Shown piece by piece: positions 8,701 to 15,665 of a stretch of 35,473 nucleotides of DNA. Under the pieces are notes generated by a model, which worked only from the letters and a program-made list of their open reading frames with translations, was not told the origin of the DNA and searched no databases. Numbering within the stretch: the first letter of the stretch is position 1; the number at the start of each line of letters is the position of its first letter. Source of the DNA: Avimonoglobus sp965151315 (GTDB taxonomy: Bacteria > Bacillota > Clostridia > UBA1381); NCBI GenBank assembly GCA_965151315.1, contig CBCTZG010000027.1, forward strand, positions 1 to 35,473. Direction: 5' to 3'. Position numbers and translations under genes: made by a program.

Positions 8701-10914
8701 GAGTATACTGAATATGACGGGGAGGGAAACATTGTAAAAACCACAGACCGGAACGGGATCACCACCCGGTATGCTTACGACGGGCTAAACCGGATCGTCC
8801 TGGAGGAAAACGACAAGGACGGAGCCAAGACCTATGCCTACAACGCCTATGGGGAGCTGGCAAGCATAACGGCCGGGGAAACCACAACGGCCTACGCCTA
8901 CACAGCCTTCGGCGAAGTATCTGGGATCCAAAAGCCCTGGACGGCGGAAGCGTATACATACGACGTCAGCGGGAACGTAACCAGCCATATCATCCGGGAC
9001 AGCAAAATAGGCGAGATCACGCACCAGTATACCTACGACGAGATGAACCGGCAGACGGGCGTCGTCACGCCCCTGGGCACAGAAACCCTGACCTATGACA
9101 AGGCGGGGCGGCTTTTGACAAAGGAGAACAGCGCCACCGGGGAGAAAAAGCAGTATGTGTATAACCCGGACAGCACCATCCGGAACGTCCTGACCTGGAA
9201 AGACGGAAGGATTGAGTTTTTCGAGTACTATGAATATGACCTGAATGGGAACCGGGTATACGCGGATCAGAACGGGGATATCACAAAGTACAGCTACGAC
9301 GGCTTAAACCGTCTGACCCGGGAGGTGTACAACGATGCGAAGGTAACGGAATACGAGTTCGACGGCTATAACAATATCCAGAAGGAATATACGCTGTTTG
9401 CCGGTGTGACGGATACGAAAACGTATCAGTATGACGTGAATAACCGTCTGGTCTTTGCGGCGGATGCGGATCAGGTGTACCAGTACAGCTATGACGACGC
9501 GGGGAATCTGCTCCAGAAGACAACGGGGTTCGGGAACCGGGTGTCCACGGAATACTACCGGTACGACGGGCATAACCGGCTGACGGAGTATGTGTCGGAG
9601 GACACGGCGGCGGCATACCGGTACGGCCCGGAGGGCCTGCGGACGGAGAAGACGGTAGACGGAGAAACAACCCGTTTTGTGTACGCCGATGGTGACATTG
9701 TCGGAGAGGACTGCGGGGCGGAATATTACAAGTACTACCGGGGGACGGAGCTGATCGGCTATACGGATCAGGCCGGCCAGCGGCGCTGCTACCGCACGGA
9801 CGTCCACGGGGATGTACGGAGCCTCCAGGACGAAACCGGCGAGACCGTCAAAGAGTACCGATATAACGCCTACGGGAAAGAAGAAGCAGGGAGGATCAAC
9901 CCGGCGGGAGCCAACACGGCGGTCTACCAGTGGAAGCAGGAAACGGAGAATATACGAAACCCCTTCCGCTACACTGGGGAGTACTACGACGAAGAAACCG
10001 GCTTTACCTACCTCCGGAACCGCTACTACGATTCGTCAGTGGGACGGTTTATTACTGAAGACCCAGTGCGGGACGGTGTGAACTGGTATACGTATACCGG
10101 AAACGCCCCCACGATGAATACAGACCCCTGGGGACTGTGGGAATCCGGAGACGAATACCGTTCAGAAGGCGCACAGATTTATCTGCACGATTATACAGAG
10201 CAGTGGATCGCGGCGGATCAGGCATATAAAAATGCGACGACAAGCGCCCAGCGGACAGCTGCGCAAAGGATGAAGGATCGGGCGCATGAGCAAGCTGAGG
10301 ATATACGGCGTCTGGACGCGGAAGGAAAAGTGCAGGGCAGGAAGCTAGATGTACCTGTATACAATCAGCTGGATGTACCTGTATATGATTTCTCGGATGT
10401 AGTCGGAACGAATTTGTGCTGGGCAGCCTGTGCGTCAATGTGGATATCGTATTTGATGGAAGATACGACGGACAGGACATTGATGATCGCGCAATCGGTT
10501 GAGAACTATAGCATGTCAGGAGATAAGATCTATAACGAAGCACGCGCCTGGATCAGCCTGGATCAGATCAAACTGCCATTAAGTGAACCTCAAATTAGTT
10601 CGGGTCAACAGCAATATGAGAAAACTATACTTACAATAAATCAAATTGCGAAGCTAATTGACCAAGGAATGCTGTTTGCTGCATTGTATGGAGAGTACGA
10701 TGACTATAATGGTGATGGTAAACCTGATTGGAGTTATGGTCACTGGGTCTTAGGCGTGGGATATGCGACGGCAGAAGGGCATGCTCCGCTGGTTGTTTCA
10801 AACGACCCTTGGGGTGGTGTCCAACGTATAGAGACTTATAATGATTTCCAATGTTATGCGGATGAGGATCCGAAAGCAAAACATGCGAGATTTTGGTATC
10901 ATGTGGCGTATTGA
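5788..10914 (+). CDS. Secreted Rhs/YD-repeat protein with C-terminal cysteine peptidase (polymorphic toxin)
   Basis: The 1708-residue product has a signal peptide (cleavage near ASA-ADE, residue 28), then a long array of YD units such as YDYMGNQT, YDGLNRI and YNAYGE. The Rhs core closes with YTGEYYDEETGFTYLRNRYYD, SVGRFITEDP and DPWGLW (residues 1446-1451). The variable C-terminus (1452-1708) contains NLCWAACASM (Cys1544), YGHWVLGVGY (His1652) and SNDPWGG (Asn1672/Asp1673). This is the Cys-His-Asp order of AvrRpt2-like/C39-like papain-fold peptidases. A DDYNGDGKPDW loop before the His looks calcium-binding. Rhs proteins form a shell around a C-terminal toxin, so the peptidase is the likely effector, or alternatively a self-processing domain. 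The C-terminal codons are more AT-rich than the core, as in exchanged toxin tips. The start follows AAAAAAGGAGAGG. Confidence 0.9.
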   Translation: MKDKQITQLGAALFTLLLYCLYLPAASAADESYQDTIDELTNSKKEAVYNIQLNAPFTKEQSGIREEIDPETGGLQVYYSLFSLPGRAGQTTELAIVYQAAAAKAQEESAQTDGQDPVNILQDPTAYTQSQYNLGVGWSLYFPYVETPDGINKTNIYIHLADGSVSRADPASENGLEDHQLTDVRFESGAAEIDGVQSQYRLIYADGTVYHFDLDGYLLAKTDRFGNYVQYGWGTDGDVKAIQSITDNCGQQIQFTYSGSGVQIRFAGREYRLAREAGSDGQWMLKSIMDPLGRETVFDYYAYFMEFNFFPSTADPAENTYYLLREVRYPTDARTLYTYIIGKKWLYEKENGYIAYPKLNARYDAQGEQRTNYLIYTYDGEPDGYPAYKSADIPGSYRYTTAETDASGTQTKYFYNYEHDQYKTEKWVDNQLRYTAVREFNTQTRMPRRFIEQVYNAAGDCRTVYADTTFDSRGNVTSADRYAAYEQPGERIHQYAYNTAYNLCVYESYQKDADTLVEIRRELADGGRMVGAEALYENGRQVKRDVFTYDKYGNIAQKKLQTGPDQFRTTVYTYGPENSWRFPLAVTVKDVEDADGRRQDMKTQYAYDVYGNIVRQIDPDGNVQTYTYDILGRKTEERLEDGRARTTQYNDAQNSVYTTDASGTSLFYQYDGFGKLLRVEDKLGAATLLERTYDEKDRLLTETDANGAVQSYTYDGLDRYLQIINSQADGTVLQETKVAYDDAFREGGGIYTKMSVTTGKNMERRTTEYLFDYQGRRARESILGGEQSRSCWYSYDYAGNTVSGTDPAGRETRMAYDVFGNCVYTLSPDGTAQTYTYDYMGNQTSAENGAGEKSFMAYDSLGRNIRREISNGQDNRVYKTYYDSRGNAVKEVDAKGNKTEYTYNSRGFLTNTRQYADGAEGTETGYEYDGEGRMTKMEYGAIGREAERRTNTYVLDRFGRVTQQVDNLGEIEYTEYDGEGNIVKTTDRNGITTRYAYDGLNRIVLEENDKDGAKTYAYNAYGELASITAGETTTAYAYTAFGEVSGIQKPWTAEAYTYDVSGNVTSHIIRDSKIGEITHQYTYDEMNRQTGVVTPLGTETLTYDKAGRLLTKENSATGEKKQYVYNPDSTIRNVLTWKDGRIEFFEYYEYDLNGNRVYADQNGDITKYSYDGLNRLTREVYNDAKVTEYEFDGYNNIQKEYTLFAGVTDTKTYQYDVNNRLVFAADADQVYQYSYDDAGNLLQKTTGFGNRVSTEYYRYDGHNRLTEYVSEDTAAAYRYGPEGLRTEKTVDGETTRFVYADGDIVGEDCGAEYYKYYRGTELIGYTDQAGQRRCYRTDVHGDVRSLQDETGETVKEYRYNAYGKEEAGRINPAGANTAVYQWKQETENIRNPFRYTGEYYDEETGFTYLRNRYYDSSVGRFITEDPVRDGVNWYTYTGNAPTMNTDPWGLWESGDEYRSEGAQIYLHDYTEQWIAADQAYKNATTSAQRTAAQRMKDRAHEQAEDIRRLDAEGKVQGRKLDVPVYNQLDVPVYDFSDVVGTNLCWAACASMWISYLMEDTTDRTLMIAQSVENYSMSGDKIYNEARAWISLDQIKLPLSEPQISSGQQQYEKTILTINQIAKLIDQGMLFAALYGEYDDYNGDGKPDWSYGHWVLGVGYATAEGHAPLVVSNDPWGGVQRIETYNDFQCYADEDPKAKHARFWYHVAY
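9853..10011 (+). repeat. Rhs core segment duplicated at 12156-12314
   Basis: These 159 bases, coding for the Rhs core up to EETGFTY, recur at 12156-12314 with one difference (GGGAAA versus GGAAAA near 9889). The copy offset is 2303 bases in the same orientation. The segment lies just before the variable toxin tip. Confidence 0.95.
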
Positions 10915-10933
10915 GTTAGACTGGGAGGTAACA

Positions 10934-11872
10934 ATGAGAAAAATATTGTCTTTCATTCTGGTTAGTGTTCTGATATGCAGCTTATCTACCTTAAGTGAAC
11001 CCGGAATATTAGCACAGACGAATCCCAATATAACGATATTGATTGTCAATGGGCAACCAAAGGGAGAAATAAAATTTCACTATGGGAATGTGCCTTTACG
11101 GACAATAATAGACGGATTAGGCGGACAGATTTTTTGGGATGCTGAAGCAAAAGCGGTAGAAATCATCTACGGACAAAACCGCTATAAGGGCGAGATCAGA
11201 GAGTGTGTATGCGGAATGGATCTGAACATAATCTTTAGCAGATATAATATATTAGCTGGAGAATATGAGCCCATTTCCTTAAATTACAATAATTATTCCG
11301 AGAGCTGTGAAATAATTGATGATCAGATTTATTTAAATCGAGATACCTGTCAAAATCTTTTGAGAGAGTTTGGGTTTGACATATTTTTTGATATGCAGAA
11401 TTCAGCCATGCGGGTAGATACTTATGATTTCGGAATCCCAGATACTTTGATTGTGGACGGTAAAATTACAGAAGCAAAAAATGTTAGCTTTGATCCTGGG
11501 GTTACGCCTGGTAAGTGCTTGCAATTGCGAGCTATTATTGAAGCAATTGGTGGCCAAGTTTATTGGGAAAATGGGACAATTTGGATTACAAAGGATAGTA
11601 CAAGGATCCGTGGGACCAGAACTATACGGCCAAGGAAAAAATGTGTTCGTGATGTTACGTCAAGCATTATTACTTTTGATCGATATAACAGCAGTACAGG
11701 AGAATATGATCCGATACAATTGTTTTCTATGGGATACAGCGGAACTTATGAGATTGTTAATGATACAATCTATATCAGTGGAGAAGCTATGGAGTATCTT
11801 TTGAGAGTATTTGGCTACAAACTTACAACGGATCCTGTAGCGCATACGGTTACACTGGAGTGCTATTACTAA
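10934..11872 (+). CDS. Secreted protein with two copper-amine-oxidase-N-like stalk domains; candidate immunity/accessory partner
   Basis: The 312-residue product begins MRKILSFILVSVLICSL, a signal peptide with likely cleavage near residue 27 (ILAQT). Two related halves follow. Each has a 'NG-x-P/VDGKI ... LRAIIEAIGGQVYWE / LRTIIDGLGGQIFWD' unit, then 'I..D.IYLN..../I.DTIYISGEAMEYLLRVFGY'. This is the pattern of the Cu_amine_oxidN1-type stalk domain common in clostridial secreted proteins; no copper enzyme is implied. GGGAGGT precedes ATG 10934, chosen over an upstream ATG that overlaps the Rhs gene. It starts 19 bases after the Rhs stop. That is where a cognate immunity gene normally sits, and its AT-rich codons match the toxin tip rather than the Rhs core. 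The immunity role is inference; it could instead be a surface anchor. Confidence 0.8.
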   Translation: MRKILSFILVSVLICSLSTLSEPGILAQTNPNITILIVNGQPKGEIKFHYGNVPLRTIIDGLGGQIFWDAEAKAVEIIYGQNRYKGEIRECVCGMDLNIIFSRYNILAGEYEPISLNYNNYSESCEIIDDQIYLNRDTCQNLLREFGFDIFFDMQNSAMRVDTYDFGIPDTLIVDGKITEAKNVSFDPGVTPGKCLQLRAIIEAIGGQVYWENGTIWITKDSTRIRGTRTIRPRKKCVRDVTSSIITFDRYNSSTGEYDPIQLFSMGYSGTYEIVNDTIYISGEAMEYLLRVFGYKLTTDPVAHTVTLECYY

Positions 11873-12127
11873 CAGACCAAAGTAGGTAGGTTGGTAAGCT
11901 AAACTTTTGAGGAATGGAGAACAGAGTCGAATAAATTTACCTTGGTTTTAGCCTAATGCGGTCTGGCAAGCTGCTGCTATGCAGAATATACCCCCAGCCT
12001 GCCAGTCTAGGATCGGCGGGAAACCGGATAAATTTAGGACTCTTTCTTCAGGCCAAGAGCGTCTTTAGCGGCAGAACGGCCGCCCATAGCGTTCCGCTGT
12101 GGGCGGCACCTTACCGCCGCCCGGCTT
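11873..12127. other. Intergenic stretch with strong GC hairpin at 12079-12107
   Basis: I see no supported gene here. The clear structure is a 13-bp stem (12079-12091 with 12095-12107, loop TTC, one G-T wobble) built on GCCGCCC/GGGCGGC. The right arm GGGCGGC can alternatively pair with GCCGCCC at 12116-12122, giving two mutually exclusive hairpins. No T run follows, so it is not a standard terminator. It lies immediately upstream of the orphan Rhs fragment. Confidence 0.6.
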
Positions 12128-12314
12128 TCAGGACAAGACGGGAGAAACGATAAAGGAGTACCGATATAACGCCTACGGAAAAGAAGAAGCAGGGAGGATC
12201 AACCCGGCGGGAGCCAACACGGCGGTCTACCAGTGGAAGCAGGAAACGGAGAATATACGAAACCCCTTCCGCTACACTGGGGAGTACTACGACGAAGAAA
12301 CCGGCTTTACCTAC
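12128..12314 (+). pseudogene. Orphan Rhs core fragment
   Basis: The reading frame QDKTGETIKEYRYNAYGK...EETGFTY repeats Rhs core residues from the complete gene. The part from 12156 to 12314 is identical to 9853-10011 except for one base. The first 28 bases are diverged but still encode similar residues (DKTGETIKE versus DETGETVKE). The fragment has no start, no signal peptide and no toxin tip. It ends abruptly after TTTACCTAC, where the complete gene continues CTCCGGAAC. Such orphan fragments are typical debris of displaced Rhs tips. The break at 12314/12315 also coincides with the change to AT-rich DNA, so it may mark the left limit of the inserted element. Confidence 0.85.
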
Positions 12315-12323
12315 TATTGTGAT

Positions 12324-12391
12324 AAAATAGGACTATGATTGGAAAAACCCAATGAAATCAAGGGTTTGACTGATTTATGTCCTATTTTTTT
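12324..12391 (+). terminator. Compound hairpin, terminator-like, before the parA operon
   Basis: AAAATAGGAC (12324-12333) is exactly complementary to GTCCTATTTT (12379-12388), which runs into further T residues. Inside, AAACCC pairs with GGGTTT around an 11-base loop. The outer 10-bp stem and T run make a plausible terminator for transcripts entering from the Rhs side. The nested structure could also be an attenuator or part of the element end. The ParA start lies about 100 bases downstream. Confidence 0.5.
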
Positions 12392-12492
12392 ATGCCCGTT
12401 TTTAAGCGGAAAGTATGTTTTTGAGGTCGGAGGTGATAAAATTCCGGGTTAGCAGAATGAAAAAAAGAATATAAACACGAGGAGGATTTTTT

Positions 12493-13278
12493 ATGAGTGC
12501 AGTAATAAATTTATTGAATCTGAAAGGCGGCGTCGGTAAGACGGTTTCAAGTATCAACCTTGCCTATTCACTGGCAGAATACGGAAAGAAAATATTACTA
12601 ATTGATACGGACAGTCAAGGGAATGTTGCCACATCCATGGGACTGGCCGCAGATGAACTCCCCGACACGCTGGTAGATTTGATGTCTGAGGAAATTGACG
12701 GCAGTATAAGGATAGAACGCATACGGGAGTGTATCAGGAACACAGGCAAGGTGGATATTCTACCCTCTAATTCCCTGCTTGCAGGAATAGACTATAAGCT
12801 TATGAACGCTATCGGCCGTGAAACGGTCATAAAGGCTATTGTAGATAAGCTGCGCGGTACATATGATTTTATCATATTAGACTGTCCTCCGTCTCTTGGA
12901 TTGGTTGTGTTGAATGTGCTTGTGGCATCGGACTATATTTTAATCCCGGTTGAGGCGCATTATCTTAGCTTTGAGAGTTTAAAGGTAATGCTCAGCACAA
13001 TTGAAATGGTGAAGCTGAAGTTAAATCCCGGTTTACAGATAGCGGGAATATTCCTTACCATGTATCAGTCAAGGACAAATCTCAGCAAAGGAATTAAGGA
13101 AAAAATCTGTGAAACGTATGGAGGCAGTATCCGTATTTTCGATGAGGTGATTCCGTATTCCATAAAAGCGGCAGAACAGACTTTGTACGGAAAAAGCATT
13201 ATAGAGCTTGCACCAAATCATCCGGTGTCCGCTGCATACAAGGCGATCGCAAAGGAGCTGATGGACTATGGCAAATAA
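12493..13278 (+). CDS. parA: ParA/Soj-type partition ATPase
   Basis: The 261-residue protein begins INLLNLKGGVGKTVSSINLA, the deviant Walker A motif (KGGVGKT, residues 11-17) of ParA/MinD ATPases. It has LLIDTDSQGNVATSMG (Walker A' region) and FIILDCPPSLGLVVLNVL (Walker B), and later GIFLTMYQSRTNLS, as in Soj proteins. Length is normal for the chromosomal/ICE type without an N-terminal DNA-binding extension. GAGGAGG lies 8 bases upstream. Its end overlaps parB by 11 bases, so the two are translationally linked. With ParB it would stabilise the excised element or help regulate it. It is the first gene of a long plus-strand ICE cluster. Confidence 0.95.
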   Translation: MSAVINLLNLKGGVGKTVSSINLAYSLAEYGKKILLIDTDSQGNVATSMGLAADELPDTLVDLMSEEIDGSIRIERIRECIRNTGKVDILPSNSLLAGIDYKLMNAIGRETVIKAIVDKLRGTYDFIILDCPPSLGLVVLNVLVASDYILIPVEAHYLSFESLKVMLSTIEMVKLKLNPGLQIAGIFLTMYQSRTNLSKGIKEKICETYGGSIRIFDEVIPYSIKAAEQTLYGKSIIELAPNHPVSAAYKAIAKELMDYGK

Positions 13279-14188
13279 CGTCTTTGCAGCGCTTGCCGAT
13301 AAAAAGGAAAGAGACAATTCGGCGGTAAAAAGTGTGGCGGAGATGTTTGGGCTGTCAGAAAATATTTGCATAACAACGCTGCCTATTGCAAAATTAAAAG
13401 AAAAGGAAAATCATCCGTTTAAAGTAAATGAAGATGAAAGGTTGAGGACACTTGCAGAAAGTATTAAGACAGAAGGACTGATGCAGCCAATTATCGTCAG
13501 AGCTATAAGCGATGGCTTTTATGAAATTCTTTCGGGGCACAGACGAACGCGAGCCTGTAGCATGAACGGAGAAACAGAAATTAAGGCGATTATCGTAACC
13601 GCTGATGATGAGCTTGCCAACCGTATTATGATCGATACAAATTTTCAGCAGCGGGAAAGACACCTTCCGTCAGAAATTGCAAAGTCATACGGGATTCGGT
13701 ATAACGATATAAAAAACCGTCAAAAGCGTCATGCAAAAAATTCCACCGGGTGGAATTCCGGTGAAGATAAAATAGACAAGATAATGGAAGAAGAGTTTGC
13801 CACATCAAAATCCAAGATATACGTGTATTTGCGTTTGAATTATCTTCACATAGAATTGCTTGACGCTTTGGATAGAAAGAAACTGAATTTAAAGACAGCG
13901 GTAGAAATTTCTTATCTCACCGAGCCGGAGCAGTTGCTCATATATGAGCTGGTATTTATCCGTGATTTGTACAAGTTTGACAGAAAAAAAGCAGTGAGCA
14001 TAAAAAAACTGAGTGCAGAACAAAAGCTGGACGAAGACTCTGTAAGAGCCGCTTTGTCAGATAGCGAGACGAAAATGAATAAGACAGCACCTATCTTTCG
14101 GGATACAGAAATAGCGCGTTACCGAAATAAATTCAAAAGTACAGAAGATATGTGGGATGCGATTATTCAGTTTCTTAAAAATTATTAA
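13268..14188 (+). CDS. parB: ParB/Spo0J-family partition protein
   Basis: The 306-residue protein has the ParB N-terminal nuclease-like/CTP-binding domain. Visible motifs are NEDERLRTLAESIKTEGLMQPIIVR (51-79), ILSGHRRTRA (GHRR box at 90-93, the CTP-binding GxxRxxA motif) and DTNFQQRERHLPSEIAKSY (about 124-142, the ENxQR-like box). A helix-turn-helix region follows (FATSKSKIYVYLRLNYLHIELLDAL). The start ATG lies inside the end of parA, an 11-base overlap with no independent ribosome site needed. It should bind a parS-like site on the element and load onto DNA with CTP; I did not identify such a site. Confidence 0.92.
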   Translation: MANNVFAALADKKERDNSAVKSVAEMFGLSENICITTLPIAKLKEKENHPFKVNEDERLRTLAESIKTEGLMQPIIVRAISDGFYEILSGHRRTRACSMNGETEIKAIIVTADDELANRIMIDTNFQQRERHLPSEIAKSYGIRYNDIKNRQKRHAKNSTGWNSGEDKIDKIMEEEFATSKSKIYVYLRLNYLHIELLDALDRKKLNLKTAVEISYLTEPEQLLIYELVFIRDLYKFDRKKAVSIKKLSAEQKLDEDSVRAALSDSETKMNKTAPIFRDTEIARYRNKFKSTEDMWDAIIQFLKNY

Positions 14189-14213
14189 AAATAACCAGGA
14201 AGCGAGGAATTTT

Positions 14214-14606
14214 ATGAGGAGAATATATACATACGAAAATAACGGCGTTTGCCCGGTCGATGATTTTTTTCAAAATGCCAATGAGAAAATAAGAAATAAA
14301 TTTCTTTTTCAGCTTGAATATATCAAAGATGAGCGTAACGGATTTTGGGAACCGCATGTGAAGCATTTTTCTATCGAAAAATACAGGCAGTTGTATGAAC
14401 TGAGGATAAAAGCTGCCGGAATGATGGTTCGGGTAATTTTCTACGAATATGCCGGGGAGGTTATTCTGCTTCACGCCTTTTATAAGCGGGACAGAAAAGA
14501 CACGGAAAAAGCGCTGGACACAGCATTAAAAAGATTGACTAAAATAACCGGAGCAGCGGGAGAAATATCACAGGAGCTTAGAAGGGAGATGATTTTGTGT
14601 GATTAA
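14214..14606 (+). CDS. RelE/HigB-like (Gp49 family) protein without visible antitoxin
   Basis: The 130-residue protein begins MRRIYTYENNGVCPVDDFFQNA, then has KFLFQLEYIKDERNGFWEPHVKHF, QLYELRIKAAGMMVRVIFYEYAGEVILLHAFYKR and KDTEKALDTALKR. This order (xxLYELRI..xxxRVxY......xLLHxFxKK) is that of the phage Gp49/HigB branch of the RelE mRNA-interferase fold. The candidate catalytic basic residues (Arg and Lys near LHAFYKRDRK) are present. GAAGCGAGGA precedes ATG 14214. It starts 25 bases after parB and overlaps the next gene by 8 bases. HigB-type toxins normally neighbour a helix-turn-helix antitoxin, and none is adjacent here. It may be an orphan toxin, have ParB as functional partner, or have lost toxicity. 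Confidence 0.75.
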   Translation: MRRIYTYENNGVCPVDDFFQNANEKIRNKFLFQLEYIKDERNGFWEPHVKHFSIEKYRQLYELRIKAAGMMVRVIFYEYAGEVILLHAFYKRDRKDTEKALDTALKRLTKITGAAGEISQELRREMILCD

Positions 14607-15609
14607 TATTGTTATGTGGTTGAGCAGCAATCGCTATCAAGATAATTTGCATACTGTCTGCGCCGGTAATAACATTTGCATTGTTGCGGACGAATTTGAG
14701 AATGCGGAAGCTTTCTTAGATGAATTTGACAAATTAGACGTTAATATTGATGTTTTGGTTATCAGCGATGGCTTGCTTCATGATGTGGATAAGAAACAGT
14801 TCTTTGATAATGTAAGATCAAGCGAACCGAATATCCGTATTGTTATTGTTTTTCCGGGATACCGAAATCAATATATTGAGGAGCAAATTTCGGAATATAA
14901 AAACGTGTATGGTATCTCAGATATAATATATGAAGGGCAGCAATTAGACAGTGATTGTTTCGTGGAGGTTATCAAAAAGGGATATATCTACGATTATGAA
15001 GTGAATGTATATGACGGACCGGAAGAAGCCGTAAAACCCATAAGGAAAAAGCCGTCCTGTATAACTGTAGGGGTGATGGGGCTTACGCGCGGCTGCGGTG
15101 TGACTAATATGGTGGTAAACGTTGCAAATTACATATCGCTTACAGAGGATATTTCGGTAAAGGCAGTCGATTTTTCAGGTACGGGCAATTTAAGATTTGC
15201 AAAAGGGAAAAAGGTTACATTTATTGTACACAGCGGAATTGATGTTGACAGACTGAAAAAGACAAGCCGCGCAGTGGTATATGATTTTGGCACGCCGTTT
15301 CATATTTCCGCTAAGGGTAAGCTTTTATCGGACTGTGATGAACCTGATACAGAAAAGATAAAATTATTCCGCGAATGTGATTTGAAAATCTGTATGTGCT
15401 ATGCCGATAGCTGGCATATAGGCAAAATGAAATATCTTTTGAATGACAGGCAATGGAAACGGACACTTGACAGCTCATATCTTTTTCTGCTTGACAGCGT
15501 TCCTGATAAATTCAAAGCCGGACATTCAAGGGTAAATATATATGGCAGAAACGATAAAGCGGTTTCAGAGCATATCGCGGGACTGTTTGCCGGAAAGGGC
15601 GGTGGTTAA
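14599..15609 (+). CDS. Degenerate CpaE/MinD-like ATPase of the element
   Basis: The 336-residue protein has an N-terminal receiver-like half (VLVISDGLLHD, IRIVIVFPGYRNQYIEEQI) and then a P-loop-NTPase-like half starting near residue 150. There CITVGVMGLTRGCGVTNMVV takes the place of the Walker A motif. The usual GKT lysine is missing: the sequence reads GCGVTN instead of GVGKTT. This layout resembles CpaE-type proteins that position secretion/pilus systems. The start is GTG at 14599, with GGGAG about 10 bases upstream and an 8-base overlap with the RelE-like gene. An ATG six codons in is possible. It may be a non-hydrolysing ParA paralogue working with the transfer machine; that is inference. 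Confidence 0.6.
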   Translation: MINIVMWLSSNRYQDNLHTVCAGNNICIVADEFENAEAFLDEFDKLDVNIDVLVISDGLLHDVDKKQFFDNVRSSEPNIRIVIVFPGYRNQYIEEQISEYKNVYGISDIIYEGQQLDSDCFVEVIKKGYIYDYEVNVYDGPEEAVKPIRKKPSCITVGVMGLTRGCGVTNMVVNVANYISLTEDISVKAVDFSGTGNLRFAKGKKVTFIVHSGIDVDRLKKTSRAVVYDFGTPFHISAKGKLLSDCDEPDTEKIKLFRECDLKICMCYADSWHIGKMKYLLNDRQWKRTLDSSYLFLLDSVPDKFKAGHSRVNIYGRNDKAVSEHIAGLFAGKGGG

Positions 15610-15665
15610 AATCGTATAAGAAGAATTTTCATACAGAAAAATCAGAAAAGGAGCTGAAAGGACGA

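Noticed and set aside
9304..9807. 167-residue minus-strand frame in the Rhs core
   Set aside because: Mirror of YD repeats, no start signals, no family pattern.
11956..12153. 65-residue plus-strand frame before the Rhs fragment
   Set aside because: It covers the GC hairpin, has no ribosome site and no similarity pattern; treated as non-coding.
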